Of a stretch of DNA of 64,000 bases, positions 54,312 to 62,865 are shown piece after piece. The notes under the pieces are model-generated. The model did not search any database. It worked only from the letters and a program-made list of their open reading frames with translations, and was not told where the DNA came from. Numbering within the stretch: position 1 is the stretch's first letter; each line of letters starts with the position of its first letter. Both the position numbers and the translations under genes were made by a program. The stretch comes from Murinocardiopsis flavida (GTDB taxonomy: Bacteria; Actinomycetota; Actinomycetes; Streptosporangiales; Streptosporangiaceae): NCBI RefSeq assembly GCF_003014485.1, contig NZ_PYGA01000017.1:62001-126000 (forward strand), given 5' to 3'.

Positions 54312-56165
54312 CTACTCCACCGTGACGCTCTTGGCGAGGTTGCGCGGCTGGTCGACGTCGTTGCCCTTGGCGAGGGCCAGTTCGCACGCGAAGACCTGCA
54401 TGGGCACGGTCGACACCAGCGGTTGCAGCAGGGTCGGCACCGCGGGGATCTCGATGAGCTCGTCGGCGAACGGCCGCACGGCGTCGTCGCCCTTCTCCGC
54501 GATTACGATGGTGCGGGCGCCGCGCGCGCGGATCTCCTGGATGTTGGAGAGGATCTTGTCGTGCAGCACGCCGCGCCCCTCGCGGGAGGGGACGACGATG
54601 ACGACCGGCACGCCGTCCTCGATCAGCGCGATGGAACCGTGCTTGAGCTCGCCGGCGGCGAACGCCTCGGCGTGCATGTAGGCGAGTTCCTTGAGTTTCA
54701 GCGCGCCTTCCATCGCCACGGGGTAACCCACGTGGCGGCCGAGGAACAGCACGGTCTTGGCGTCCTTGAGGGAGCGGGCGAGGGTGCGCACCGGTTCGAC
54801 GGTGTCGAGGACCTGCTGCACCTGCTCCGGCATCTTCGCGAGCTGCTCGATGACCGCGTTGATCTCGTCGCCGAACTTCTGGTTGCGCACCTGCGCGAGG
54901 TACAGGCCGACCAGGTAGCAGGCGATGAGCTGGGTGAGGAAGGTCTTGGTCGCGGCCACGCCGACCTCGGGCCCGGCGTGGGTGTAGAGGACGCCGTCGG
55001 ACTCGCGGGGGATGGTGGAGCCGTTGACGTTGCAGATGGCGAGGACGCGGGCGCGCTGCTCGCGTGCGTAGCGGACCGCCATCAGGGTGTCCATGGACTC
55101 GCCGGACTGGGAGATGGCGATGACGAGGGTCTGGCGGTCGAGGATGGGATCGCGGTAGCGGAACTCGCTCGCGACCTCGACCTCGCAGGGGATGCGGCAC
55201 CAGTGCTCGATGCTGTACTTGGCGATGAGGCCGGCGTGGTAGGACGTGCCGCACGCGATGATGACGATCTTGGAGATGTCGCGCAGGTCGTGCGCCGACA
55301 GCCGCATCTCGTCGAGCGTGAGGGTGCCTTCGACGCCGACCCTGCCGAGGAGGGTGTCGGCGACCGCGCGCGGCTGCTCCACGATCTCCTTGAGCATGAA
55401 GTACTCGTAGCCGCCCTTCTCGGCGGCCGAGGCGTCCCAGTCGACGTGGTACTCGCGCACCGGGACGGAGGCGCCGTCGTAGTCGGTGACCGTGACGGAG
55501 TCGGGCCGCAGCTCCACGACCTGGTCCTGGCCGAGTTCGACGGCGTCGCGGGTGTGGGCGATGAACGCGGCGACGTCGCTCGCGAGGAAGTTCTCGCCCT
55601 TGCCGCGGCCGACGACCAGCGGGGAGTTGCGGCGGGCGGCGACGACGAGGTCGGGGTCGTCGATGGAGATGGCGACGAGGGTGAACGCCCCTTCGAGCCG
55701 CCGGCAGGCCGCGCGCATGGCGGCGGCGAGGTCGCCGTCGCCCCGCTCCTTGAGCTCGCGGCTGAGCAGGTGGGCCGTCACCTCGGTGTCGGTCTCGGAG
55801 GTGAACGCGCAGCCCTGCTCCTCCAGTTCGAGCCGGAGGGCGGCGAAGTTCTCGATGATCCCGTTGTGGATGACGGCGACCCTGGCGTCGTTGTCGACGT
55901 GGGGGTGGGCGTTGACGTCGTTGGGCGCGCCATGGGTGGCCCAGCGCGTGTGCCCGATGCCGATGCCGTCGTCGGAGCGCGGCGTGGCCTCAAGGACCGA
56001 GCGCAGGTTGACGAGCTTGCCCGCCTTCTTCTCGGTTTCGAGGACGCCCTCGGAGAGGACGGCGACGCCCGCGGAGTCGTACCCGCGGTATTCGAGCCTC
56101 GCGAGGCCGTCCACAACGACATCCAGCGCCGGTTGGGGCCCGACGTAGCCAACGATTCCGCACAT
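54312..56165 (-). CDS. glmS: Glutamine-fructose-6-phosphate aminotransferase GlmS
   Basis: First enzyme of hexosamine synthesis (fructose-6-P plus Gln to glucosamine-6-P). The 617-residue protein starts MCGIVGYVG, so Cys is exposed as the N-terminal nucleophile after Met removal. The glutaminase domain runs to about residue 240, then two SIS domains with SQSGESMDT and the C-terminal PRNLAKSVTVE. The start is fixed by the Cys1 requirement; the long upstream extension is rejected. Shares the pathway with glmM on the other strand. No glmS ribozyme, which is typical of firmicutes, was seen upstream. Confidence 0.98.
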   Translation of the reverse strand: MCGIVGYVGPQPALDVVVDGLARLEYRGYDSAGVAVLSEGVLETEKKAGKLVNLRSVLEATPRSDDGIGIGHTRWATHGAPNDVNAHPHVDNDARVAVIHNGIIENFAALRLELEEQGCAFTSETDTEVTAHLLSRELKERGDGDLAAAMRAACRRLEGAFTLVAISIDDPDLVVAARRNSPLVVGRGKGENFLASDVAAFIAHTRDAVELGQDQVVELRPDSVTVTDYDGASVPVREYHVDWDASAAEKGGYEYFMLKEIVEQPRAVADTLLGRVGVEGTLTLDEMRLSAHDLRDISKIVIIACGTSYHAGLIAKYSIEHWCRIPCEVEVASEFRYRDPILDRQTLVIAISQSGESMDTLMAVRYAREQRARVLAICNVNGSTIPRESDGVLYTHAGPEVGVAATKTFLTQLIACYLVGLYLAQVRNQKFGDEINAVIEQLAKMPEQVQQVLDTVEPVRTLARSLKDAKTVLFLGRHVGYPVAMEGALKLKELAYMHAEAFAAGELKHGSIALIEDGVPVVIVVPSREGRGVLHDKILSNIQEIRARGARTIVIAEKGDDAVRPFADELIEIPAVPTLLQPLVSTVPMQVFACELALAKGNDVDQPRNLAKSVTVE

Positions 56166-56495
56166 GGCCGCCAGCGTAGCCCGTGAATCGGGTCGACGCG
56201 CCGAACGACGTGCTAGACCATTGCGGATATTCCCAGGTGGCGGTATAGACCACTGGGGTGGCGGCGGGTCGCTGGCGCAGGTCAGGGCCGGGGGCGGGCG
56301 CCGGGGGAGCGCCGCGGGCGGCAGCGGGAGAATCACCGGATCGCGCGGAAATGTGACCGGGATTTCCCTCTGGCACCGGGACGCCCCGTACGGCGGCGGA
56401 CCGGCCGCCGCGCGGCGGCCGCGCCGACCCGGCCCGCGGCGTGGCGCGGGGGCGCCGGGGCCGCTGCCGCGCCGCCTCGTCTAGTGTGGGCGAAC
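56166..56495 (+). promoter_or_regulatory. Divergent glmS-coaA spacer with promoter candidate
   Basis: TTGCGG at 56221-56226 and TATAGA at 56244-56249 have a 17-bp spacer and point toward coaA. A second -10-like TAGTGT at 56482-56487, 8 nt before the coaA GTG, could give a nearly leaderless mRNA. The rest is very GC-rich with short inverted repeats. The glmS promoter on the minus strand could not be located. Confidence 0.4.
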
Positions 56496-57440
56496 GTGTC
56501 CCAAGCGATGAAGAACGGGTTATCAACACCCTACGTCGAGCTCGACCGCCCCGCGTGGGCGGCGCTGCGTGCCGCGACCCCGCTGTCGCTCACCGAGTCC
56601 GAGCTGGAGGCGCTGCGCGGCACGGCCGACCCCACCTCGCTCGACGAGGTCCGCGACATCTACCTGCCGCTGTCGCGGCTGCTGAACCTGTACGTCAAGG
56701 CCACCCGGCAGCGCCACAGCGCGGTCCGCGGGTTCCTCGGCGAGGACGACCGGCCGGCCCCCTTCATCATCGGCATCGCGGGCAGCGTCGCCGTCGGCAA
56801 GTCCACCACCGCCCGGCTGCTGCACCGGCTCCTCGCCCAATGGCCGGAGCACCCCAACGTCGAGCTGGTCGGCACCGACAACTTCCTGTACCCCAACGCG
56901 GTGCTGGAGCAGCGCGGCATCATGAACCGCAAGGGGTTCCCCGAGAGCTACGACCGGCGCGCCCTGGTGCGATTCGTCTCGGAGATGAAGGCCGGCGCCG
57001 CCCAGCTGCGCATCCCTGTGTACTCGCACCTCGCCTACGACATCGTGCCGGGCGCCGTGCAGACGGTCGACCGCCCCGACATCCTCATCGTCGAGGGCAT
57101 CAACGTGCTCCAGCCGCCGCCGGCGAACCGGCTGGCCGTCGCCGACTTCTTCGACTTCTCCATCTACGTCGACGCCAAGACCGAGCACATCCGCTCCTGG
57201 TACCTGGACCGCTTCTCCGAGCTGCGCCGCACCGCGTTCTCCGACCCGCGGTCCTACTTCCACGACATGGCCACCACCGTGCCCGAGGACACCGCGCGCG
57301 AGTTCGCGTTGCAGACCTGGCGCGGCATCAACGAGGTCAACCTGGTCGACAACATCCGGCCGACCCGGGCCCGCGCGACCCTCGTCCTCTACAAGGGCGA
57401 GGACCACCAGGTCCGCCGGGTCCGGTTGCGCAAGACCTGA
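56496..57440 (+). CDS. coaA: Pantothenate kinase type I
   Basis: First committed step of coenzyme A synthesis. The 314-residue protein has the P-loop [12 protein letters not shown] (residues 93-104), the [13 protein letters not shown] segment and [11 protein letters not shown], all typical of CoaA. Three starts are in frame (GTG 56484, GTG 56496, ATG 56508) and none has a good ribosome binding site; the middle one is used because it suits a leaderless start after TAGTGT. The position after glmS/glmM matches Streptomyces. Confidence 0.95.
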   Translation: MSQAMKNGLSTPYVELDRPAWAALRAATPLSLTESELEALRGTADPTSLDEVRDIYLPLSRLLNLYVKATRQRHSAVRGFLGEDDRPAPFIIGIAGSVAVGKSTTARLLHRLLAQWPEHPNVELVGTDNFLYPNAVLEQRGIMNRKGFPESYDRRALVRFVSEMKAGAAQLRIPVYSHLAYDIVPGAVQTVDRPDILIVEGINVLQPPPANRLAVADFFDFSIYVDAKTEHIRSWYLDRFSELRRTAFSDPRSYFHDMATTVPEDTAREFALQTWRGINEVNLVDNIRPTRARATLVLYKGEDHQVRRVRLRKT

Positions 57441-57544
57441 CCGGGGCGCCCGCGGGGCGCTCCGCGCGGCACCGGCGCCCCGGTGCGATCCTGGAGGACG
57501 ACGGGGCGGCGCGGGGCCGCCCGGGGTGCGACCGGGGAGGCCGC

Positions 57545-59011
57545 GTGCGGGACGCATACACGGTGGAAGCCGTGCGCAAGGCCGAGGACGTGCTCATGGC
57601 GCGCGGCCCCGAGGGCGCCCTCATGCAGAGGGCCGCCGCCGGGCTCGCCGCCGTGTGCGCGCGGCTGCTGCCCCGGGTCTACGGCGCCCGGGTGGTGCTG
57701 CTCGTCGGCAGCGGCGACAACGGCGGCGACGCGCTGTACGCGGGGGCCCGGCTGGCGCGGCGCGGCGCCGCCGTGCTGGCGGTGCTCGCCGCCGACCGGG
57801 TCCACGAGGGCGGCCTGGCCGCGCTGCGCGCCGCGGGGGGCCGCGTGTCGGCCGACCGCGCCGATGCGCGGGCGGCGATCGCGGCCGCGGACCTGGTGGT
57901 CGACGGGCTGCTCGGTATCGGCGGGCGCGGCGGCCTGCGCGAACCGCACGCGGCGCTCGCCGCGCACGCGGCGGACTCGGCGGCGCTCGTCGTCGCCGTG
58001 GACCTGCCGAGCGGGGTGGACGCCGGGACCGGCGCGGTCGAGGGGCCCGCGGTGCGCGCCGATGTGACCGTCACCTTCGGCGGCTACAAGCCGGGCCTGC
58101 TCATCGACCCCGGCGCCGGCCGGGCCGGCGTCCTCGAACTCGTCGACATCGGGCTGGGGCCGGAGCTGCCGCCCGCCCACGTGCGGTCGCCGCAGGCCGC
58201 CGACATCGCCGCGCTGCTGCCGGGGCCCGGCGCGGAGTCCGACAAGTACCGGCGCGGCGTGCTCGCCATGGCCTCCGGCAGCGACCGATACAGTGGCGCG
58301 GCCGTGCTCTCGGTCGGCGGTGCGCTGCGCGGTGGGGTGGGGATGCTCCGCTACGCCGGGCAGGCCGGTGTGGTCGCCAAGGTGCTGGACCGCTGGCCGG
58401 AGGTCGTCGCGACGGTGCTCGAACCCACCGACCCGGTGGCCGGCCTCCCGCAGCGGGTCGCCGCCTGGGTCGTCGGGCCGGGCCGCGGCCTGCACCCGGC
58501 CGCCGTCGTGGAGCTGCGGACGGTCCTCGGCACCGGGCTGCCGGTGCTGCTCGACGCCGACGCCATCACCCTGCTCGCGGAAGAGCCGGACCTGGTGCGC
58601 GACCGCTCAGCGCCCACGCTCCTCACACCGCACGCGGGGGAACTCGCCCGGCTGCTGCCCGGTGTCGACCGCGCCGACATCGAGGCGCGGCGGCTGGCGC
58701 ACGCCACCAGGGCCGCGGCCGAGTTCGGGTGCACGGTGCTGCTCAAGGGGTCGACGACGATCATCGCGGAGCCCGGCCGCCCCGCGATCGTGAACCCGAC
58801 CGGGACCCCGCTGCTGGCCACCGCCGGGACGGGCGACGTGCTCGCCGGGCTCATCGGCGCCATGCTCGCGTCCGGCCTGGCGCCCCGCGATGCGGCCGTG
58901 TGCGGCGCCTACCTGCACGGCCTCGCGGCGCGGCTCGCCTGCGGGGGCGCGCCGATCTCGGCGTCGGACCTGCTCGGCGCCATCCCCGCGGCATTCCGCG
59001 CGCTCCGCTGA
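57545..59011 (+). CDS. nnr: Bifunctional NAD(P)H-hydrate epimerase / ADP-dependent dehydratase
   Basis: Repairs hydrated nicotinamide cofactors. The 488-residue protein has an N-terminal YjeF_N epimerase (LLVGSGDNGGDAL at about 53-65, VDLPSGVDAG) and a C-terminal carbohydrate-kinase-like dehydratase (from about 215: DKYRRGVLAMASG, LLTPHAGELARLL, LLKGSTTII, ATAGTGDVLAG). GTG start with GGGGAGG upstream. The gene lies 104 nt after coaA on the same strand, as in other actinomycetes where nnr-alr follow; alr is not next here. Confidence 0.95.
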   Translation: MRDAYTVEAVRKAEDVLMARGPEGALMQRAAAGLAAVCARLLPRVYGARVVLLVGSGDNGGDALYAGARLARRGAAVLAVLAADRVHEGGLAALRAAGGRVSADRADARAAIAAADLVVDGLLGIGGRGGLREPHAALAAHAADSAALVVAVDLPSGVDAGTGAVEGPAVRADVTVTFGGYKPGLLIDPGAGRAGVLELVDIGLGPELPPAHVRSPQAADIAALLPGPGAESDKYRRGVLAMASGSDRYSGAAVLSVGGALRGGVGMLRYAGQAGVVAKVLDRWPEVVATVLEPTDPVAGLPQRVAAWVVGPGRGLHPAAVVELRTVLGTGLPVLLDADAITLLAEEPDLVRDRSAPTLLTPHAGELARLLPGVDRADIEARRLAHATRAAAEFGCTVLLKGSTTIIAEPGRPAIVNPTGTPLLATAGTGDVLAGLIGAMLASGLAPRDAAVCGAYLHGLAARLACGGAPISASDLLGAIPAAFRALR

Positions 59012-59036
59012 CAGGGACCGCCCCGAGAGGCGCGCC

Positions 59037-59543
59037 TCAGGCGCCGAGCCGGCGGGCGGCCCGGAGCGCGCCGGTGTAGATGTCCAGCAGGAACGCGTCG
59101 CCGGGGTCGCGGTCGGTTTCGAGCACCCCGAGGCGGGACTCGTCGATCCACGCGTACTCGGTGTGCTTGCCGGGCTCCAGCGCCGGCCGGTCGAGGTCGC
59201 CGTCGACCCGGACCAGGTAGTCGACCTCGTGGCGCGCCACCCCGTCGGCGGGGGTCCACACCAGGCGGTGGATCTCGGCGAGGATGTGGGTGAGGGTCCA
59301 CCCGGTCTCCTCGGCGATCTCCCGGCGCAGAGCGGCGACCATGGTCTCGCCGGGCTCCACGTGCCCGCCGACGGCGTCCCAGCAGCCGGGGAACAGGCGG
59401 CGCTGAAGGGAGCGCCGCTGGGTGAAGGCGCGCCCCGCGCCGTCGATGACGACGGCCCCGGCGACCCACGTCCGCCCGTCGTCGACACGCGGGATGTCGA
59501 CCTCGTCGGCGATGTGCACGCCTTCGCTCACTGTGCCGGACAC
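59037..59543 (-). CDS. Nudix hydrolase
   Basis: A 168-residue protein with the full Nudix box from Gly60 to Trp82 (GHVEPGETMVAALRREIAEE then TGW). The nearest subgroup pattern is the MutT/IDI-like one: GRAFTQRRSLQRRLFPGCWD before the box recalls isopentenyl-diphosphate isomerase-like Nudix enzymes, though Cys/His/Glu signature for IDI is not convincing. GTG start with GAGGAGGAGG upstream. Convergent with nnr, with 25 nt between stops. Substrate unknown. Confidence 0.88.
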   Translation of the reverse strand: MSGTVSEGVHIADEVDIPRVDDGRTWVAGAVVIDGAGRAFTQRRSLQRRLFPGCWDAVGGHVEPGETMVAALRREIAEETGWTLTHILAEIHRLVWTPADGVARHEVDYLVRVDGDLDRPALEPGKHTEYAWIDESRLGVLETDRDPGDAFLLDIYTGALRAARRLGA

Positions 59544-59690
59544 TCGTGCCTCCTCCTCGGTGCCGCGGGGGCGCCCGCCCCGGGCGCCGCTGTACGACCC
59601 GAGTCCCAGTCTGCCCGCGCCGACGCGCTTCCGGGCCGGGCGGGGCGCCGGGTAGTCTGCGCCGGATGTCGCGGTCCGGCGGAGGGGGCG

Positions 59691-60677
59691 GTGCGGGGTG
59701 GGTACGCAGTGAGCGGCCGAACGGCCCGGGGCGGCCGGTGGGTCACGGCGGCGGTGGTGCTCGCCGTTGTGCCGTGGGCGGTGTGGTGCGCCGTGCGGCT
59801 CGCCGGTGCGGAGCGCGGCTTCCCGCTGGTCCCGGCGCTGGCCTTCACGCCCTACGCCGCGGCGACCGCGGTGGTGCCGCTGGCGTTCGCGCTGCTGCTG
59901 CGGCGCTGGCGGACCGCTGCCGCGGCGGCCGCTGTGGCGCTCGGGCTGGCGTCGGCCGTGGTGCCGCGCGCCGTTGCGGCGGCGGACGCCCCGGGTCCCC
60001 AGGGGCCGGAGCTGCGGGTGCTGACCCTCAACATGTTCTACGGGGAGGCCGACCCCGAGGCGGTGGTCGACCTGGTGCGCGCCGAGGACGCCGATGTGCT
60101 GAGCCTCCAGGAGGTCACCCCACGGGCCGTCGACCGCCTGGCCGACGCGGGGCTGGGCCGGCTGCTGGGCCACGGGATCGACGAGTCCGCAGAAGGGGCG
60201 ATGGGCGGCGCGATCTACGCCCGGTACCCGCTGAAGGCGGCCGACCGCCCGCCCGACGAGCACTTCCCCAATCCCCGGGCGCGGCTCACGGTGCCCGGCG
60301 GCGCCGCGGTGGAGGTGGTCGCGGCGCACACGGTCCCGCCGTACGCCGCCGACCTCGTGGGACCGTGGACCGACACGGTCGGCGCGCTCCCGCCGGCGAC
60401 ACCGGACGGGCCCCTGCGGGTGATCGCCGGCGACCTCAACGCCACCCTCGACCACGCCGCTCTGCGCGACGTCATCGCCACCGGTTACGTCGACGCCGCC
60501 GACACAACCGGCGACGGGTGGCGCGCCACCTGGCCGGTGGACCGCTCGGTGCCGGGGCTGGCGATCGACCACGTCCTGGTCGACCGGCGGGCCGGGGTCG
60601 AACGTGTGGGCGTCAGCGAGGTGCCCGGCACCGACCACCGCGCGGTGCTCGCGGTGCTGCGGTTGCCCCCGGCCTGA
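59691..60677 (+). CDS. Membrane-anchored endonuclease/exonuclease/phosphatase-family protein
   Basis: A 328-residue protein with three N-terminal hydrophobic helices (WVTAAVVLAVVPWAVW, ALAFTPYAAATAVVPLAFAL and AAAAVALGLASAVVPRAVA) followed by an extracytoplasmic EEP catalytic domain from about residue 105. Motifs are LTLNMFYGEAD, LSLQEVTP, VVAAHTVPP, VIAGDLNAT and the terminal GTDHRAV with the catalytic Asp-His. Such proteins may be phosphodiesterases or sphingomyelinase-like. GTG start with GGAGG; a GTG 18 nt downstream (59709) is also possible. Converges with the TetR gene. Confidence 0.85.
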   Translation: MRGGYAVSGRTARGGRWVTAAVVLAVVPWAVWCAVRLAGAERGFPLVPALAFTPYAAATAVVPLAFALLLRRWRTAAAAAAVALGLASAVVPRAVAAADAPGPQGPELRVLTLNMFYGEADPEAVVDLVRAEDADVLSLQEVTPRAVDRLADAGLGRLLGHGIDESAEGAMGGAIYARYPLKAADRPPDEHFPNPRARLTVPGGAAVEVVAAHTVPPYAADLVGPWTDTVGALPPATPDGPLRVIAGDLNATLDHAALRDVIATGYVDAADTTGDGWRATWPVDRSVPGLAIDHVLVDRRAGVERVGVSEVPGTDHRAVLAVLRLPPA

Positions 60678-60690
60678 CCGCGCCCGGTAC

Positions 60691-61341
60691 TCAGGCGCCG
60701 GCGCCGCGTCCCCTCCCTGTGCCCGGCAGCCGCATGGTGAGCAGTTTCGCGCGGGGCGCCATGCGTCCGGCGAGGGCGAACACGGCCTCGGTGCGGCTGT
60801 CGTCCTCGTCCAGGACGGAGAACAGGTTGACCCCGAGGTAGAAGGTGATCGCGCCGTAGGCGACCTCGCGCGCGGGGAGCATCCGGCCGAGGGGCGTACC
60901 GCCCGCGACCCGCTCCCAGGTCTGTTCGATGAACTCCAGCCACATGTCCGCGCGGCGGTTGATCTCGGGGCGCAGTTCGGGCTTGTTGACGCTGGCGGCG
61001 ACGAGCTCGGTGAACAGGGTGAGGTGGCCGCCCTCGACGTCGGCGCGGTAGATCAGCACCGCGGCCTCGACCAGCTGCTCGACGGTGTGCGCGGCGTCCG
61101 CCACCGGGCGGTGCATGAGCATGCGCTCTTCGGACGACCGGTCCAGCGCGGCCAGCAGCAGCGGGTCGACCCCGCCGAAGTGGTAGAAGACCAGCGCCGA
61201 ATTGACCCCCGCCGCGGCGGCGATCGTGCGCGCCGACGCCTTCGCGTAGCCCTCCTGGCGGAGCACCTGCCCGGCGGCGTCGATGAGCCGGTCGCGGGTC
61301 TCGGCGCTGGAGCCCCGGGTGTTCGCTGCCGTGGTGCCCAT
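60691..61341 (-). CDS. TetR-family transcriptional regulator
   Basis: A 216-residue regulator. The N-terminal helix-turn-helix is at about 36-56 (ASARTIAAAAGVNSALVFYH), the rest is an effector/dimerisation domain with no diagnostic motif. ATG start with GGGAGGACACGG upstream; an in-frame extension of 27 codons overlaps the operator and is rejected. It is divergent from the gene at 61473, with an AT-rich palindromic operator between them, so it most likely controls both itself and that gene. The ligand is unknown. Confidence 0.9.
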   Translation of the reverse strand: MGTTAANTRGSSAETRDRLIDAAGQVLRQEGYAKASARTIAAAAGVNSALVFYHFGGVDPLLLAALDRSSEERMLMHRPVADAAHTVEQLVEAAVLIYRADVEGGHLTLFTELVAASVNKPELRPEINRRADMWLEFIEQTWERVAGGTPLGRMLPAREVAYGAITFYLGVNLFSVLDEDDSRTEAVFALAGRMAPRAKLLTMRLPGTGRGRGAGA

Positions 61342-61413
61342 AGCCGTCCGTGTCCTCCCGCGTCGCCCTGGTCCGGCCGGGCCCTTCCCGGTCGGTCCAT
61401 CCGTATCGTACGG

Positions 61414-61444
61414 TTTAATCACGTGGTTTAATCAACTGATTAAA
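61414..61444. promoter_or_regulatory. TetR operator in the divergent promoter region
   Basis: TTTAATCA (61427-61434) and TGATTAAA (61437-61444) form a perfect 8-bp inverted repeat with 2-nt spacer. A third copy, TTTAATCA at 61414-61421, is 13 bp upstream in direct orientation. The block stands out as AT-rich in GC-rich surroundings and lies between the divergent TetR and membrane-protein genes. The symmetric form with short spacing is typical of TetR-family sites. Confidence 0.75.
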
Positions 61445-61472
61445 TCACTTGGTCAATGGAGGCGGGGCGGCG

Positions 61473-62489
61473 ATGGGCGACCCAGAGGACACCGCCGGGC
61501 GGCACGGCGGTACGGAGGACGACAGCGGCGGTGCGGACGGGCGGCGGTGGAGGTATCCGCCTGAGGCGCCGCGGTCCCGCAGGCGCCGACTGGTGCTCGC
61601 AGGGGTGCTGTTGGCGCTGTTCGCCGGGTACCTCGGATACCGGGTGCTCAGCGAGGGCGGGCTGGAGCAGACCGCGCTGTTCTACGTCGGGCTGCCCGCC
61701 GTGATCGCGCTGACGGTCGTTGTCGCGGCCCGGCCCCGCAGCGCGGTCGGAACGGCGATGGCGACCGTCACCGTCGGCCTCGCCCTCGCCGGCCCGCTGC
61801 TCGCCGAAGGGGTGGTCTGCCTGCTCATGGCGGCTCCGCTGTTCTACCTCGTGGCGCTGTTCGTCGGCGTCGCAGCGAACGAGCACCGGTCCAAGCGGGG
61901 CATGAGCGCCCTGATCACCGTCCCCGTGCTGCTCGCCGCCTGCCTCGAAGGCGTCGCGGGGATCGAGTACCTGCCCCGGCCGAGCGAAGGCGGCGCCGAA
62001 CGCGTCGTCCCCGCCGCACCGCACGAGGTGGCGGCCGCGCTCGCAGCGGAGCCCGAGTACAGCGAGCCCGAGTCCGCGTTCCTGCGCGTGCTGCCGTTCC
62101 CCCGGCCCCGCGCCGCCGAAGGGACCGGCCTGCACGTGGGCGGCCAACGCTCCGTCGCCTTCAATCCGCGCCGCTCACTCGGCATCGGCACCCGGCCCAC
62201 ACCGCGCTCGATGCGCCTGGCCGTCACCGAGAGCGCCGTCGGGCCCGACGGCGGCCGCGTCCTGTTCACCGTGGTCCACGACGACACACTCGCCCGCTGG
62301 TTGGACCTGAGGGAGGCGGAGGTGGAGTGGTCGGCGGCCCCCGGCGGGACCAGAGTGGCGTGGACCCTGCGCTACGACCGGACCTTCGACCCGTCCTGGT
62401 ACTGGGGCCCGATCCAGGACTACGCCGTCGACCGCGCGGCCGGCTACCTGCTCGACACCTTCAGCACCCCCGGCACGGCGAGCCCCTGA
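61473..62489 (+). CDS. Membrane protein with C-terminal SRPBCC/DUF1499-like domain
   Basis: A 338-residue protein with a charged cytoplasmic N-terminus, four to five transmembrane helices between about residues 40 and 165, and a soluble C-terminal half (about 185-335). The latter has an alternating beta pattern with a final amphipathic helix (DYAVDRAAGYLLDTF), resembling START/polyketide-cyclase-like SRPBCC folds, where a helix caps a curved sheet. ATG start with GGAGGCGGGG upstream; a TTG 24 nt earlier lies inside the operator. Probably repressed by the divergent TetR. Function unknown. Confidence 0.7.
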   Translation: MGDPEDTAGRHGGTEDDSGGADGRRWRYPPEAPRSRRRRLVLAGVLLALFAGYLGYRVLSEGGLEQTALFYVGLPAVIALTVVVAARPRSAVGTAMATVTVGLALAGPLLAEGVVCLLMAAPLFYLVALFVGVAANEHRSKRGMSALITVPVLLAACLEGVAGIEYLPRPSEGGAERVVPAAPHEVAAALAAEPEYSEPESAFLRVLPFPRPRAAEGTGLHVGGQRSVAFNPRRSLGIGTRPTPRSMRLAVTESAVGPDGGRVLFTVVHDDTLARWLDLREAEVEWSAAPGGTRVAWTLRYDRTFDPSWYWGPIQDYAVDRAAGYLLDTFSTPGTASP

Positions 62490-62541
62490 GGAGACCGCCG
62501 CGGCAGCGCGCCAAGGGCACCGTGGCCGCGAGGAGCGCCAC

Positions 62542-62735
62542 GGCGCGGGGGCCGCGGTCGCAAGGGGCTCTGTGGCGAGGGGGCGGCGGCCGCAAGGGGC
62601 GCCGTGGTTGGGGTGTGTGGCGCGGGGGCCGCGGTCGCGTGGGGCGCCGCGGCGCGGGAGCGGTCGCAAAGGGGCGGCGGCCGCACGGGGTGCTGTGGCG
62701 CGGGGGTTGGCTGCCGTCGCGGTTGCGAAGCACCC
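62542..62735 (+). repeat. Degenerate G-rich tandem array, unit about 32 bp
   Basis: Clear units start at 62542, 62574, 62619, 62651 and 62697, each beginning with GGCG(C/A)GGGGG or close and containing GGTCGC or GGCCGC followed by GGGG. Two units are separated by a 13-nt insert (62606-62618) and one is stretched to 46 nt. A 32-bp period does not keep a reading frame, and no ORF here shows coding bias, so it is noncoding. It fills most of the 376-nt gap between 62490 and 62865; the remainder shows nothing recognisable. Confidence 0.75.
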
Positions 62736-62865
62736 GGCGGCGCGAAGCACCACGCTGAAGATGCCCGCCAGACCTGTACCCCGCACGGACGTCGCACTGG
62801 CGACCGCGAGACCCCGACCCATCACCACAACCTGACGCCCACCGATCACCACCAGGGAGACGACC

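Noticed and set aside
56166-56300. A glmS ribozyme or similar glucosamine-6-phosphate sensor upstream of glmS
   Set aside because: The start codon is too close to GC-rich spacer without the conserved ribozyme core segments, and such ribozymes are mostly found in firmicutes.
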